NCBI RefSeq assembly: GCF_000024865.1
Contig: NC_013595.1
Coordinates: 2,294,001 to 2,358,000, forward strand
DNA: 64,000 nucleotides
Source of the DNA: Streptosporangium roseum DSM 43021
Lineage (GTDB): Bacteria; Actinomycetota; Actinomycetes; Streptosporangiales; Streptosporangiaceae
Direction of reading: 5' to 3'
Shown: in pieces, positions 53,000-62,050 of the stretch
How positions within the stretch are numbered: the first letter of the stretch is position 1
How the letters are laid out: the number at the start of each line of letters is the position of its first letter
Position numbers and translations under genes: made by a program
Notes under the pieces: model-generated
Database searches by the model: none
Seen by the model: only the letters and a program-made list of their open reading frames with translations
What the model was told of the DNA's origin: nothing

Positions 53000-55900
53000 G
53001 CGCGCTCTCCTACGCCCAGGAGCGCCTGTGGTTCCTGGACCGGCTCACCCCCGGGGACGGGACCTACAACATGGTCGTCTGCGAGCGGCTCACCGGCCCG
53101 CTCGACGCCGGCGCGCTGGCCCGGGCGCTGAGCGAGATCGTGGCCAGGCACGAGGCGCTGCGGACCGTCTTCCCCCAGGCCGGCGGCGCCCCGGTCGCGC
53201 TGGTCCTGGACCCCGCCCCGGTGGAGATCGAAAGGCTCGACCTGACCGGCGGACCGCTCGCCGGGCAGTCGCTGGAGGAGCTGCTCGCCGAGCGGAGCAA
53301 CCGGCCGTTCGACCTGGCCGAGGGGCCGCTGCTGCGGGCGAGCCTGCTGCGCACCGGCCCCGGCGAGCACGTCCTCCTGCTGGTCGTGCACCACATCGCC
53401 GGGGACGCGTGGTCGATCGAGCAGGTGATGTTCGCCGAGTTGGCCACGTTGTACGCGGCCTTCACCACCGGGCTGCCGTCGCCGCTCGCGCCCCCGGCGC
53501 GGCAGTACCGCGACCACGTGCGCATGCAGCGCGAGCACTCCGCCGACGTCGCCGGCCTGCTCCGGGAGCTCGACGACGTGCCGGCGCTGGAGCTGCCCAC
53601 CGACCGGCCGCGCCCCGCCGTACAGACCACCAACGGAGACCTGGTCATCCACCGGATCCCGCTGGAGCTGTGGCAGCGGGTCACCGGGCTGGCCAGGGCC
53701 GAGCGCTGCACGCCGTTCATGACCCTCCTGGCCGCCTACCAGGTGCTGCTCTCCCGCTACAGCGGGCAGGAGGACTTCTGCGTCGGGACCCCCGTCGCGG
53801 GCCGCGACCACGAGGAGTTCGAGCAGGTCTTCGGCATCTTCATCAACACCCTGGCCCTCCGCGCCGACCTGGCGGGCGACCCGACCTTCCGCGAGACGCT
53901 CAAGCGGGTGCGGCGGCGCGCCTTCACCATGTACGGCCACGCCGCGGTGCCGTTCGAGCGGGTGGTGGGCGAGCTGCGGCTCGACCGGGACCCGGCGAGG
54001 ACCCCGCTGTTCCAGACGATGCTCATGCTGGGCAACCCCGACAGCGGGGCGCTCACCCTCGACGGCCTCCGCACCGAGCCGGTGCTGTCGGGGCTGGCCG
54101 GAGCCAAGTTCGACCTCGCCCTGGACGTGATCGTCTACCCCACCCACGTCCAGCTCATGTTCTCCTACAACACCGACCTGTTCGACCGCTCCACGGTGGA
54201 GCGGATGGGCGCCCACTTCGGGACGCTGCTCCACTCGGTCGTCTCGGAGCCGGGCCGCCGCCTGTCGGAGCTGGAGATCCTGCCCGCGGCCGAGCTCGCC
54301 GCGGTCCTCGGCGACCCGCCCGAGGACCTCGCCTGGGATCCCGGGGCGCTCCTGCTCGACCACCTGATCGCCCGGCAGGCCGCCCGGACGCCGGACGCCC
54401 CCGCCGTCGTCGTCCCCGGCACGGCCGGCGACCGCGGCGCCTCCGCCGGCACGGTGCTCACCTACGGCGAGCTCGACCGGGCCTCCACCGCCGTCGCCGG
54501 GCGCCTGCGCCTCCTGCTGGCCCAGGCGGCGCCGTCCGGGGAGCCCGCGGACCGGGGCGCGCGGGTCGCGCTGGGACTGACCGCCGGCCCCGAGGCCGTC
54601 GTGGCGCTGCTGGGAATCCTGAAGGCGGGCGCCGCCTACGTGCCGCTGGATCCGGCGCAGCCCGCCGAGCGGCTGGCCTACCTGCTGGCCGACTCCGGCG
54701 CGGCCGCGGTGATCGCCGAGGAGGCCGGGTTCGCCGGGTTCACCGGCCCGATCGTCACCCGCGCCGACCTCGCCTTCTGGACGACGGACAGGACGGCGGC
54801 GGCCCCGAAGGCGGCCGCCAGGCACCCCGACCAGGCCGCCTACGTGATCTACACCTCCGGATCCACCGGGCGGCCCAAGGGGGTGGTGGTCGGCCATCGC
54901 ACCCTCTCCCACCTGGCCAGGTCCTTCCGGGACCTGCACGGCTTCGGGCCGGGGGAGCGCGTCCTCATGGTCCCGCCGCTCAGCTTCGACGCCTCGGCGG
55001 GCGACGTCTTCCCCGCGCTGATCAGCGGCGCCGCACTGGTGCTGCACCCCGACCCCGCCTCGCTCACCGGCCCCGCGCTCGTCGACCTGTGCGCCGAGCA
55101 CTCGATCACCATGGTCGACACCGCCTCGGCGCTGTGGCAGCAGTGGGTCGACACCTTGGACGCGGCGGCCGGCGGCGGGGACGTCCCGCTCACCGCGATG
55201 ATGGTCGGCGGCGAGAGCGTCCCGCTGGAGCGCCTCAGGGTCTGGGCCGGGCTGACCGGCGGCCGGGTCGCGTTCTACAACCACTACGGCCCCACCGAGG
55301 CGACCGTCTGCGCCACCGCCTACCGCACCGTCGACGGGGCGGAACTCGGAGCGGCCACGCACCTGCCGATCGGGACCGCGCTGCCGCACACCCGCGTCTA
55401 CGTGCTCGACCGGCACGGCAACCCGGCTCCGATCGGGGTGCCCGGCGAGGTGCACGTCGGCGGCGAGTGCCTGGCCCACGGCTACCTCGGCCGTCCGGGC
55501 CTGACCGCCGAACGCTTCCTGCCCGACCCGTTCTCGCCCCGACCGGGAGCCAGGATGTACGCCACGGGCGACCTGGCCAGGTTCCGCCCCGACCGGAACC
55601 TGGAGTTCCTGGGCCGGACCGACCGGCAGGTGAAGATCCACGGCAACCGGATCGAGCCGGGCGAGGTCGAGGCGGCCTGCCTGGCCCATCCCGGCGTCCG
55701 CGAGGCCGTGGTCACCGCCGGCGCCCGGCGGCTGGTCGCCTACCTGGTGGGCGAGCCGCTCACCGCCGCGGCGCTGCGCGCCTTCCTGGCCGACCGGCTC
55801 CCCGGCTACATGATCCCCGGCGCCGTCGTCATGCTCGCCGCCCTGCCGCTCACCTCCCACGGGAAGATCGACTTCCGGGCCCTGCCGGAGCCGGACGGCG

Positions 55901-57306
55901 ACGGCGGAGGCGTGCCGTACGAGCCGCCGCGGGAGGGCACCGAGCAGGTGCTCGCGGCGATCTGGGCCGAGGTGCTCAAGGCGGATCCGGGACGCGGGGA
56001 CAACTTCTTCGATCTGGGCGGCCACTCGCTGCTGGCGCCGCAGATCGTCTCCAGGATCGCCGCCGAGCTGGGGGTGGCGGTCCCGATGACCGCGATCTTC
56101 GCCACGGCCGACCTGGCCGGGCTGGCCGCCGTCGTGGACGGCCGGCCGGCCGAGGCCGTGGACCTGCGCGCCGAGGCGGTCCTGCCCGGCGACGTCGCGT
56201 TCACCGGCGCGCCGATCCCGGACGGGCCGCCGCGCCGGGTGCTGCTCACCGGAGCCACCGGCTTCCTCGGCGCCTACCTCCTCGCCGAGCTGCTGCGCGC
56301 CACCGACGCCGAGATCCACTGCCTGGTCAGGGGGGACGCGCCGGACGGGCGGTTGCGCGGCGGACTTGAGCGGTACGGCCTCTGGGACGACCGGTTCGCC
56401 GGCCGGATCATCCCGGAGGCGGGCGACCTGGACCTTCCGGGGCTGGGCCTGCCCGCCTCGCGCTCCGCAGAGCTGGCCGACTCGGTCGACCTCATCGTGC
56501 ACAACGGCGCCCTGGTCAACTTCGCCCTGCCCTACCGGCGGCTGCGGGCGGCCAACGTGGACGGCGTCCTGGAGATCCTGCGCCTGGCGGCGCGCGGCCG
56601 GATCACCACCCCGGTCCACCTGGTCTCGACGCTCGGCGTCCACCTGACCCCCGGCGAGCGCACGGTCAGGGAGACCGACCCGCTGCCCGACCCCGGCCCG
56701 CTGCACCTCGGCTACGACCAGAGCAAGTGGGTGGCCGACCGGCTGGCCGGCGCCGCCAGGCGGACCGGCCTGCCGATCGCGATCCACCGGCCCGCCCGGG
56801 TCTCCGCCGACAGCCGCACCGGCCGCTCCGTGGACGGCGACTTCCTCGGCAGGCTCTTCGCGACCTGCGCGCGCCTCGGCGCGGTGCCCGACGGGGAACG
56901 GCTCGACATGGCGCCGGTGGACCACGTCGCGGCGGCGATCGCGCACCTGGCCGTGAGCCGGGCCGGTGGAGACTTCCACTACTACAACCCACGCGTCCTG
57001 AGCTCGGCCGAGCTTGCCGGCGGACTGCGCGAGCGCGGCTTCCCGGCACGGCTCGTGCCCGGCGGCGAATGGCGGCGGCTGGTCCGCGACCGGCTGGCGG
57101 TCGGCGACGACCTGCCGATCGCCCTCTACCCGGGCTTCTTCGCCGACCACGAGGGGGCCGCGGGGCCGTCCTTCGACTGCTCGGCCACCGAGGAGGCGCT
57201 CGCCGGGGCCGGGCTGGTCTGCCCGCCCGCCGACGGCGACCTGCTCGGCCGGTATCTGGACCACTACGTCAGCACCGGAGTCCTGGCGGGTGGTCGCCGT
57301 GCATGA
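52996..57306 (+). CDS. Single-module NRPS with terminal thioester reductase (C-A-T-R)
   Basis: The 1436-residue synthetase has a condensation domain (about 1-440; HHIAGDAWS at 132-140, so HHxxxD intact with Ala for Gly), an adenylation domain (about 450-950; YVIYTSGSTGRPKGV at 616, NHYGPTEATV), a carrier domain (LGGHSLL, Ser1011) and a NAD(P)-binding reductase (about 1080-1436; LLTGATGFLGAYLL, catalytic YDQSK). Reductive release gives an aldehyde or alcohol, often cyclising to an imine as in pyrrolobenzodiazepines. Binding-pocket residues by eye read D-A-G-D-M-G-H-V-C, matching no code I can name with confidence. Central gene of the operon. Confidence 0.93.
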   Translation: MSALSYAQERLWFLDRLTPGDGTYNMVVCERLTGPLDAGALARALSEIVARHEALRTVFPQAGGAPVALVLDPAPVEIERLDLTGGPLAGQSLEELLAERSNRPFDLAEGPLLRASLLRTGPGEHVLLLVVHHIAGDAWSIEQVMFAELATLYAAFTTGLPSPLAPPARQYRDHVRMQREHSADVAGLLRELDDVPALELPTDRPRPAVQTTNGDLVIHRIPLELWQRVTGLARAERCTPFMTLLAAYQVLLSRYSGQEDFCVGTPVAGRDHEEFEQVFGIFINTLALRADLAGDPTFRETLKRVRRRAFTMYGHAAVPFERVVGELRLDRDPARTPLFQTMLMLGNPDSGALTLDGLRTEPVLSGLAGAKFDLALDVIVYPTHVQLMFSYNTDLFDRSTVERMGAHFGTLLHSVVSEPGRRLSELEILPAAELAAVLGDPPEDLAWDPGALLLDHLIARQAARTPDAPAVVVPGTAGDRGASAGTVLTYGELDRASTAVAGRLRLLLAQAAPSGEPADRGARVALGLTAGPEAVVALLGILKAGAAYVPLDPAQPAERLAYLLADSGAAAVIAEEAGFAGFTGPIVTRADLAFWTTDRTAAAPKAAARHPDQAAYVIYTSGSTGRPKGVVVGHRTLSHLARSFRDLHGFGPGERVLMVPPLSFDASAGDVFPALISGAALVLHPDPASLTGPALVDLCAEHSITMVDTASALWQQWVDTLDAAAGGGDVPLTAMMVGGESVPLERLRVWAGLTGGRVAFYNHYGPTEATVCATAYRTVDGAELGAATHLPIGTALPHTRVYVLDRHGNPAPIGVPGEVHVGGECLAHGYLGRPGLTAERFLPDPFSPRPGARMYATGDLARFRPDRNLEFLGRTDRQVKIHGNRIEPGEVEAACLAHPGVREAVVTAGARRLVAYLVGEPLTAAALRAFLADRLPGYMIPGAVVMLAALPLTSHGKIDFRALPEPDGDGGGVPYEPPREGTEQVLAAIWAEVLKADPGRGDNFFDLGGHSLLAPQIVSRIAAELGVAVPMTAIFATADLAGLAAVVDGRPAEAVDLRAEAVLPGDVAFTGAPIPDGPPRRVLLTGATGFLGAYLLAELLRATDAEIHCLVRGDAPDGRLRGGLERYGLWDDRFAGRIIPEAGDLDLPGLGLPASRSAELADSVDLIVHNGALVNFALPYRRLRAANVDGVLEILRLAARGRITTPVHLVSTLGVHLTPGERTVRETDPLPDPGPLHLGYDQSKWVADRLAGAARRTGLPIAIHRPARVSADSRTGRSVDGDFLGRLFATCARLGAVPDGERLDMAPVDHVAAAIAHLAVSRAGGDFHYYNPRVLSSAELAGGLRERGFPARLVPGGEWRRLVRDRLAVGDDLPIALYPGFFADHEGAAGPSFDCSATEEALAGAGLVCPPADGDLLGRYLDHYVSTGVLAGGRRA

Positions 57307-58777
57307 CGGGATCCGCAGGTTCGTGGTGATTTGGGCCGCACAGCTCCTGTCGATCATCGGATCGAGCCTGACCGGCTTCGTGCTGGGCGTCTGGGTCTAC
57401 CAGAAGAACGGCTCGGCCACCGAGTTCGTACTGATCATGCTCTGCGCGGTGCTCCCCGAGGTGCTGCTGTCGCCGCTGGCCGGGGCGGTGGCCGACCGGT
57501 GGGACCGCAGGCGGCTGCTGATGGCGGCCGACGCCGGGGCCGCGGTCGTGACCGGCGTCCTGGCGGTGCTGCTCGCCACCGGCACGCTGCAGGTCTGGCA
57601 CGTCTACGTGGTCACGGTGGCCGGCGCGGTCTTCGGCACCTTCCACATGGCCGCCTACCACTCGATGATGCCGCTGATCATGCCGCAGCGGCACCTCGGC
57701 CGGGCCAACGGCCTCATGCAGGTGGCCGACTCGGTGAAGATCGCGGCCCCGCTGCTGGCGGGGACGCTGCTGGTGACGGTCGGGGTGACCGGCGTGGTCG
57801 TGGTCGACCTGGCGACGTTCCTGGTCACCCGGGTGGTCATGTTCGCCGTACGGCTGCCGCCCGAGGTCACCCGGCCGGGCGGCGTCCCCACCGCGCCCGA
57901 GCCGCTCCGCCGGGACCTGCTCTTCGGCTGGCGGCACCTGCGGGCCAGGCCCGGCCTGTTCCAGCTCGTCGTGGTGCTGGCGGCCTACAACCTGTTCTTC
58001 GGGATGTCCGGGGTGCTGGTCCAGCCGCTGATCCTGTCGTTCGGGTCGGCCGCGGTGCTGGGCGCGCTGATGTTCGCGGGCGGCGCCGGCGTCTTCGCCG
58101 GAGGACTCGTGCTGAGCGCCTGGGGCGGGCCCCGGCACCGGGTGCGCGGCATCGCGGTGTTCGTGGCCCTCGGCGGGGTGCTGCTGGCGCTGCACAGCGT
58201 CGCCCCGTCACCGTGGCTGATCGCGGTGGTGGCGCCGGCGTTCCTGTTCACGCTCCCGTTCGTGCAGGGCACCGGGATGACCGTGCTGCAGCTCAAGACG
58301 GATCCCGCCGCGCTGGGCCGTGTCCTGAGCACCGTCCGCACGGTCACCCAGGCCGCCACCGTGCTCACCTACCTGGCCGCCGGCCCCCTCGCCGACCACG
58401 TCTTCGAGCCGATGATGGCCCCCGACGGAGCCCTCGCCGACACCATCGGTGGCGTGATCGGCACCGGTCCGGGCCGGGGCCTGGCCGCCATCTTCCTCCT
58501 CACGGGGCTGGGCCTGCTGCTGCTCGCCCCGCTCGCCTACCTCTGGCCCCGCCTCCGCAACGTGGAGTCCGAACTCCCCGACGCCGAGGACGTGCACCCG
58601 CCGGAGCCGGCCCCCGCCGAGACCACTCCCGCCCGCTCACCGCCGGACGACGACGCCACCCGCCCGCCGGTGCGGGACGGAGACGCGAGTCCGGAGGCCG
58701 GAACCGAGCATCCCGACGTCGCACAAGGCGTCCAAGTCGCGCAAGGAGACAGCGATGCCGCTCTATCTCGACCCTGA
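57299..58777 (+). CDS. MFS exporter (EntS-like)
   Basis: The 492-residue protein has about twelve membrane helices (from FVVIWAAQLLSIIGSSLTGF) and the loop motif GAVADRWDRRRLLMAADAG characteristic of drug and siderophore exporters. The C-terminal ~85 residues form a Pro/Asp-rich cytoplasmic tail. The GTG at 57299 overlaps the NRPS end by eight bases, with GGGTGG upstream. In this operon it most likely exports the product, possibly giving self-protection. Confidence 0.88.
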   Translation: MHDGIRRFVVIWAAQLLSIIGSSLTGFVLGVWVYQKNGSATEFVLIMLCAVLPEVLLSPLAGAVADRWDRRRLLMAADAGAAVVTGVLAVLLATGTLQVWHVYVVTVAGAVFGTFHMAAYHSMMPLIMPQRHLGRANGLMQVADSVKIAAPLLAGTLLVTVGVTGVVVVDLATFLVTRVVMFAVRLPPEVTRPGGVPTAPEPLRRDLLFGWRHLRARPGLFQLVVVLAAYNLFFGMSGVLVQPLILSFGSAAVLGALMFAGGAGVFAGGLVLSAWGGPRHRVRGIAVFVALGGVLLALHSVAPSPWLIAVVAPAFLFTLPFVQGTGMTVLQLKTDPAALGRVLSTVRTVTQAATVLTYLAAGPLADHVFEPMMAPDGALADTIGGVIGTGPGRGLAAIFLLTGLGLLLLAPLAYLWPRLRNVESELPDAEDVHPPEPAPAETTPARSPPDDDATRPPVRDGDASPEAGTEHPDVAQGVQVAQGDSDAALSRP

Positions 58778-59990
58778 ACAACTCCGTGAACAGGCGCCCG
58801 GACCACATCTCGACCTGATCGGGACGATGGCGTTCCGGGCGGCCGGGGCCGCACAGCGGCTGGGGGTCTTCGACGCGCTCCTCGACGGGCCGCTGCCCGT
58901 GACGGAGCTGGCGGCCCGGACGGGCACGGACGAGGGCACCCTCCCCGTGCTGCTGGACGCGCTGGTCTCCTTCGGCTATCTCGACCGGGCACCCGGTCAG
59001 GTCTACGCCAACAGCCCGATGACGGCAGGCTCGCTGGACCGGCGGAGCCCGTGGAGCTACGCCCCGGCGCTGGCCTTCTGGCACGACCTGCTGGGCGAGC
59101 TCTGGGACGGCCTGGAGGAGTCGGTCCGCACCGGCCGGCCCGGCGCCGACTTCTACGGCTGGCTGGAGAGCCGGCCGCGGACGCTGCGCGAGTTCCAGAC
59201 CATGCTGGACGGGATGGCCACCGGGCTCGCGCCGCTCGTCGCCGCGACCGCGCCCGACCCGGGGCGGCGGCTGCTCGACGTCGGCGGCGGCCACGCCCGC
59301 TACAGCATCGCCCTCTGCGAGGCCCACCCCGAGCTCACCGCGACGATCGTGGACCTGCCGAAGGCCCTGGAGGGCGGCCGGGCCAGGGTCGAGCAGGCCG
59401 GTCTGGCCGGACGCGTCAGAACGGTCGCGGGCGACGTGACCGAGGCGGACCTCGGCTCCGGGCACGACACGGCGCTGCTGTTCAACCTCTGCCACGGTTT
59501 CGACGGGCCGGACAACCGCGCGCTGCTCAAGAGGGTCGCCGCCGCGCTGCGCCCCGGAGGCACGGTGCTGGTGCTGGAGTCGTTCGCGGACCTGCCGGAG
59601 GGCACGCCCCTGGTGGCCGAGGCCTTCACCCGGGCCTTCAGCCTCAACCTCGCCGTCACCCAGGGCGGCCGGATCTACGCCTTCGACGAGATCGCCGGCT
59701 GGCTGACCGAGGCCGGATTCGGCCGGATCGAGCGGCGCGCGCTCGACGGCCCCAGCGAACTGCTCATCGCCCGGCTCCCCGGCGCGGACACCGCCGGCCC
59801 GTCCGGGACGGACACCGCCCGCGTGCCCGAGACGGACAGGCCCCGCTCGGCCGGGGCGGACGCCGTCCAGCTCCCCGGCGCGGACACCGCCCGCGCGCCC
59901 GAGCCGGACGGCGGGCACGCGCACACCCTCGCCGGCGGCGCACCGCGCGCCGTGCTGCCGGTGGCCTGGACCCGGGAGGAGATTCGATGA
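58755..59990 (+). CDS. O-methyltransferase-family-2 protein (possible C- or O-methylation of an aromatic unit)
   Basis: The 411-residue enzyme has an N-terminal dimerisation winged helix (about 10-95, FDALLDGPLPVTELAARTGT) and a methyltransferase domain with RLLDVGGGHARYSIAL (about 172-187) and RPGGTVLVLESF. This architecture matches both plant-type O-methyltransferases and the C-methyltransferases (SibL/AcmL type) that methylate 3-hydroxykynurenine. With a KMO homologue next door the latter is attractive, but it is inference. The last ~70 residues are degenerate repeats of the PGADTARxP type, unlike the family. It overlaps the exporter by 23 bases. Confidence 0.82.
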   Translation: MPLYLDPEQLREQAPGPHLDLIGTMAFRAAGAAQRLGVFDALLDGPLPVTELAARTGTDEGTLPVLLDALVSFGYLDRAPGQVYANSPMTAGSLDRRSPWSYAPALAFWHDLLGELWDGLEESVRTGRPGADFYGWLESRPRTLREFQTMLDGMATGLAPLVAATAPDPGRRLLDVGGGHARYSIALCEAHPELTATIVDLPKALEGGRARVEQAGLAGRVRTVAGDVTEADLGSGHDTALLFNLCHGFDGPDNRALLKRVAAALRPGGTVLVLESFADLPEGTPLVAEAFTRAFSLNLAVTQGGRIYAFDEIAGWLTEAGFGRIERRALDGPSELLIARLPGADTAGPSGTDTARVPETDRPRSAGADAVQLPGADTARAPEPDGGHAHTLAGGAPRAVLPVAWTREEIR

Positions 59991-61309
59991 CGCGCCGGAT
60001 CATCATCGTCGGGGCGGGACCGGCGGGCACGCTGCTGGCGTGCTACCTCGCCAGGCGCGGCTTCCGGGTCGACGTCTACGAGCGCCGGCCCGACCCCCGG
60101 CTGCTCGACGAGGAGGAGAGCAGGTCGATCAACCTCGGCCTGTCCGCCCGGGGGATCAAAGCGCTCGACGACATCGGCCTGATGGACACGTTGTGGCCGC
60201 TGACCGTGCCGATGCGCGGCCGGGCCATCCACCTGCCCGGTGGCGGGGCGCCGTTCCAGCCCTACGGCGCGCACGAGGGCGAGATCCTCCACTCGGTCCT
60301 GCGGCGCGACCTGATCACCACGCTGATCGACCACGCCGAGGCCCAGCCCGGGGTGAGCTTCCACTTCCGGCACCGGCTGGTCGACCTCGACCGCGAGGCG
60401 GCGGCCGTCCACCTGGCCGAGGAGGGCACCGGCGCCGCGCTCACCGTCCGGGGAGACGCCGTGATCGGCGCGGACGGCGCGTTCTCGCAGGTCCGAGCCC
60501 GGATGCAGCACGGCCTCAGGGTGGACCACCACCAGGAGTTCCTGGAGTGGGGGTACAAGGAGCTGACCATCCCCGCCGCCGACGACGGGTCGGCCAGGAC
60601 CAGGCTGGAGGCGCTGCACGTCTGGCCCGGCGAGGACGCCCTCATCGTCGCCCACCCCAACCGGGACAACTCCCTGACCGGCACGCTCTTCCTGCCGGTC
60701 GAACGGTTCGAGGAGATCACCGACCCGGAGGAGTTCTTCCGGACGCGGTTCCCCGACGCGATCGGGCTCATGCCCCACCTGGCCAAGGAGTACGCCGAGC
60801 ACCCCGTCGGGCATCTGGTGTCGATCCGCACCTCGCCCTGGCACTACCGGGACAGGGTCGCCCTCATCGGCGACGCCTGCCACGCGGTCTACCCCTTCTA
60901 CGGCCAGGGCATGAACTCGTCGCTGGAGGACTGCACGGTCCTCGACCGCTGCCTGGACGCCCACCCCGACGACCTGGGCAGGGCCTTCGCCGAATACCAG
61001 CGCCTGCGCAAGCCGCACACCGACGTGCTCGACGAGCTGTCCAAGCAGAACTTCGTGGAGCTGCGCGACCGGCTCCGCTCCCCGTTCCACCTCGCGCGCA
61101 AGAAGGCGGACCTGCTGCTCGCCCGGCTCCTGCCCGGCCGGTGGGTCCCGCTCTACACGATGATCTCGCACACCACCACCCCGTACGCGGACGCGCTCGC
61201 CCGGGCCCGGCGGCAGGACACCATCCTGCGCTGGACCGGCGTGGCGATGGGCGCCGTCGCGCTGGCGGCCGTACGGCGAAGCACCCGGAAGGGCGGACCA
61301 CGATGCTGA
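59987..61309 (+). CDS. Kynurenine 3-monooxygenase homologue
   Basis: The 440-residue flavoprotein has the FAD loop IIVGAGPAGTLLACYLARRG, the KMO segments SRSINLGLSARGIKALDDIG and PMRGRAIHLPGG, and GDACHAVYPFYGQGMNSSLE (about 296-315). A C-terminal region ends in a weak membrane helix, as in KMO. KMO converts L-kynurenine to 3-hydroxykynurenine with NADPH and oxygen. In a biosynthetic operon it probably supplies or modifies the aromatic building block. Genes for tryptophan dioxygenase, formamidase and kynureninase are not in the window. It overlaps its neighbours by 4 and 7 bases. Confidence 0.9.
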   Translation: MTRRIIIVGAGPAGTLLACYLARRGFRVDVYERRPDPRLLDEEESRSINLGLSARGIKALDDIGLMDTLWPLTVPMRGRAIHLPGGGAPFQPYGAHEGEILHSVLRRDLITTLIDHAEAQPGVSFHFRHRLVDLDREAAAVHLAEEGTGAALTVRGDAVIGADGAFSQVRARMQHGLRVDHHQEFLEWGYKELTIPAADDGSARTRLEALHVWPGEDALIVAHPNRDNSLTGTLFLPVERFEEITDPEEFFRTRFPDAIGLMPHLAKEYAEHPVGHLVSIRTSPWHYRDRVALIGDACHAVYPFYGQGMNSSLEDCTVLDRCLDAHPDDLGRAFAEYQRLRKPHTDVLDELSKQNFVELRDRLRSPFHLARKKADLLLARLLPGRWVPLYTMISHTTTPYADALARARRQDTILRWTGVAMGAVALAAVRRSTRKGGPRC

Positions 61310-61983
61310 CCGATCCCGCGGACCCCTCCCGCGTCCTCATCGAGACCGCCGACCTGGACGGCGACCACGACCTGGTCAGGCGGTACGGCGTGCCGCTCAA
61401 GGAGATCGTCGTCTGGGCGCGGGAGTATCTGTGCCGCCCGCACGCCGACCTCGGCAGGAACGGCCCGGTCTGCCCCTACGCCCAGACCTCGCTGGACCGG
61501 GGCACCTTCTACCTCGCCGTCCGGCCCGGAACGCCGGACGGCGCCGAGGCGGCCGAGGTGCTCGACGGCTACCGGGACTGGTTCCTCCGGCTGGTGTCGC
61601 CGCCCGGGGTCTCCGCGCAGTACCGGACCATCCTGGTGCTCTTCCCCGACCTGCCGGAGGCGGCGGCGGCCGAGGTGATCGACGTCGCCCAGGACGCGCT
61701 CAAGTCGCGCTACGTCTCCGAGGGACTGATGATCGGCGAGTTCTACCCCGGCCCACCGCCCAAGGCCGGGCTCTGGAACCCCGGTTTCCGGCCGCTGGGC
61801 AGCCCGGTCCCGCTGCTGGCGATCCGGCACATGGTCGCGACCGACTTTCCCTTCCTGCGCGACGACCCCGGCCAGTTCGCCGCCTACCTGGAGCGCTTTG
61901 GCCACCGGCCCCCGGCCGCGCTCAGGGAGGAGGTCCAGGCGGTGGCCCGGCACTACGGCCTGATGACCGAGCCCGCGACCTGA
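61303..61983 (+). CDS. DUF6875-like protein of the NRPS operon
   Basis: The 226-residue soluble protein has no signal or membrane helix. Recognisable features are REYLCRPHADLGRNGPVCPY near residue 45, with conserved-looking Cys and His residues, GTFYLAVRPGT, and FYPGPPPKAGLWNPGFRPL near 148. I associate this pattern with DUF6875 proteins of biosynthetic clusters, but the assignment is from memory and the function is unknown. It is the last gene of the operon, overlapping the KMO homologue by seven bases, and is followed by a 15-bp-stem terminator. It may act on the NRPS product or as a tailoring enzyme. Confidence 0.55.
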   Translation: MLTDPADPSRVLIETADLDGDHDLVRRYGVPLKEIVVWAREYLCRPHADLGRNGPVCPYAQTSLDRGTFYLAVRPGTPDGAEAAEVLDGYRDWFLRLVSPPGVSAQYRTILVLFPDLPEAAAAEVIDVAQDALKSRYVSEGLMIGEFYPGPPPKAGLWNPGFRPLGSPVPLLAIRHMVATDFPFLRDDPGQFAAYLERFGHRPPAALREEVQAVARHYGLMTEPAT

Positions 61984-61993
61984 TCACGCAACA

Positions 61994-62036
61994 GTACGGC
62001 CCGCACCCGGGGGGTCCTCCGGGGTGCGGGCCGTAC
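61994..62036. terminator. Bidirectional terminator at the end of the NRPS operon
   Basis: GTACGGCCCGCACCC (61994-62008) pairs perfectly with GGGTGCGGGCCGTAC (62022-62036). It lies between convergent genes. Confidence 0.75.
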
Positions 62037-62050
62037 CGGCATGGGTGAGG

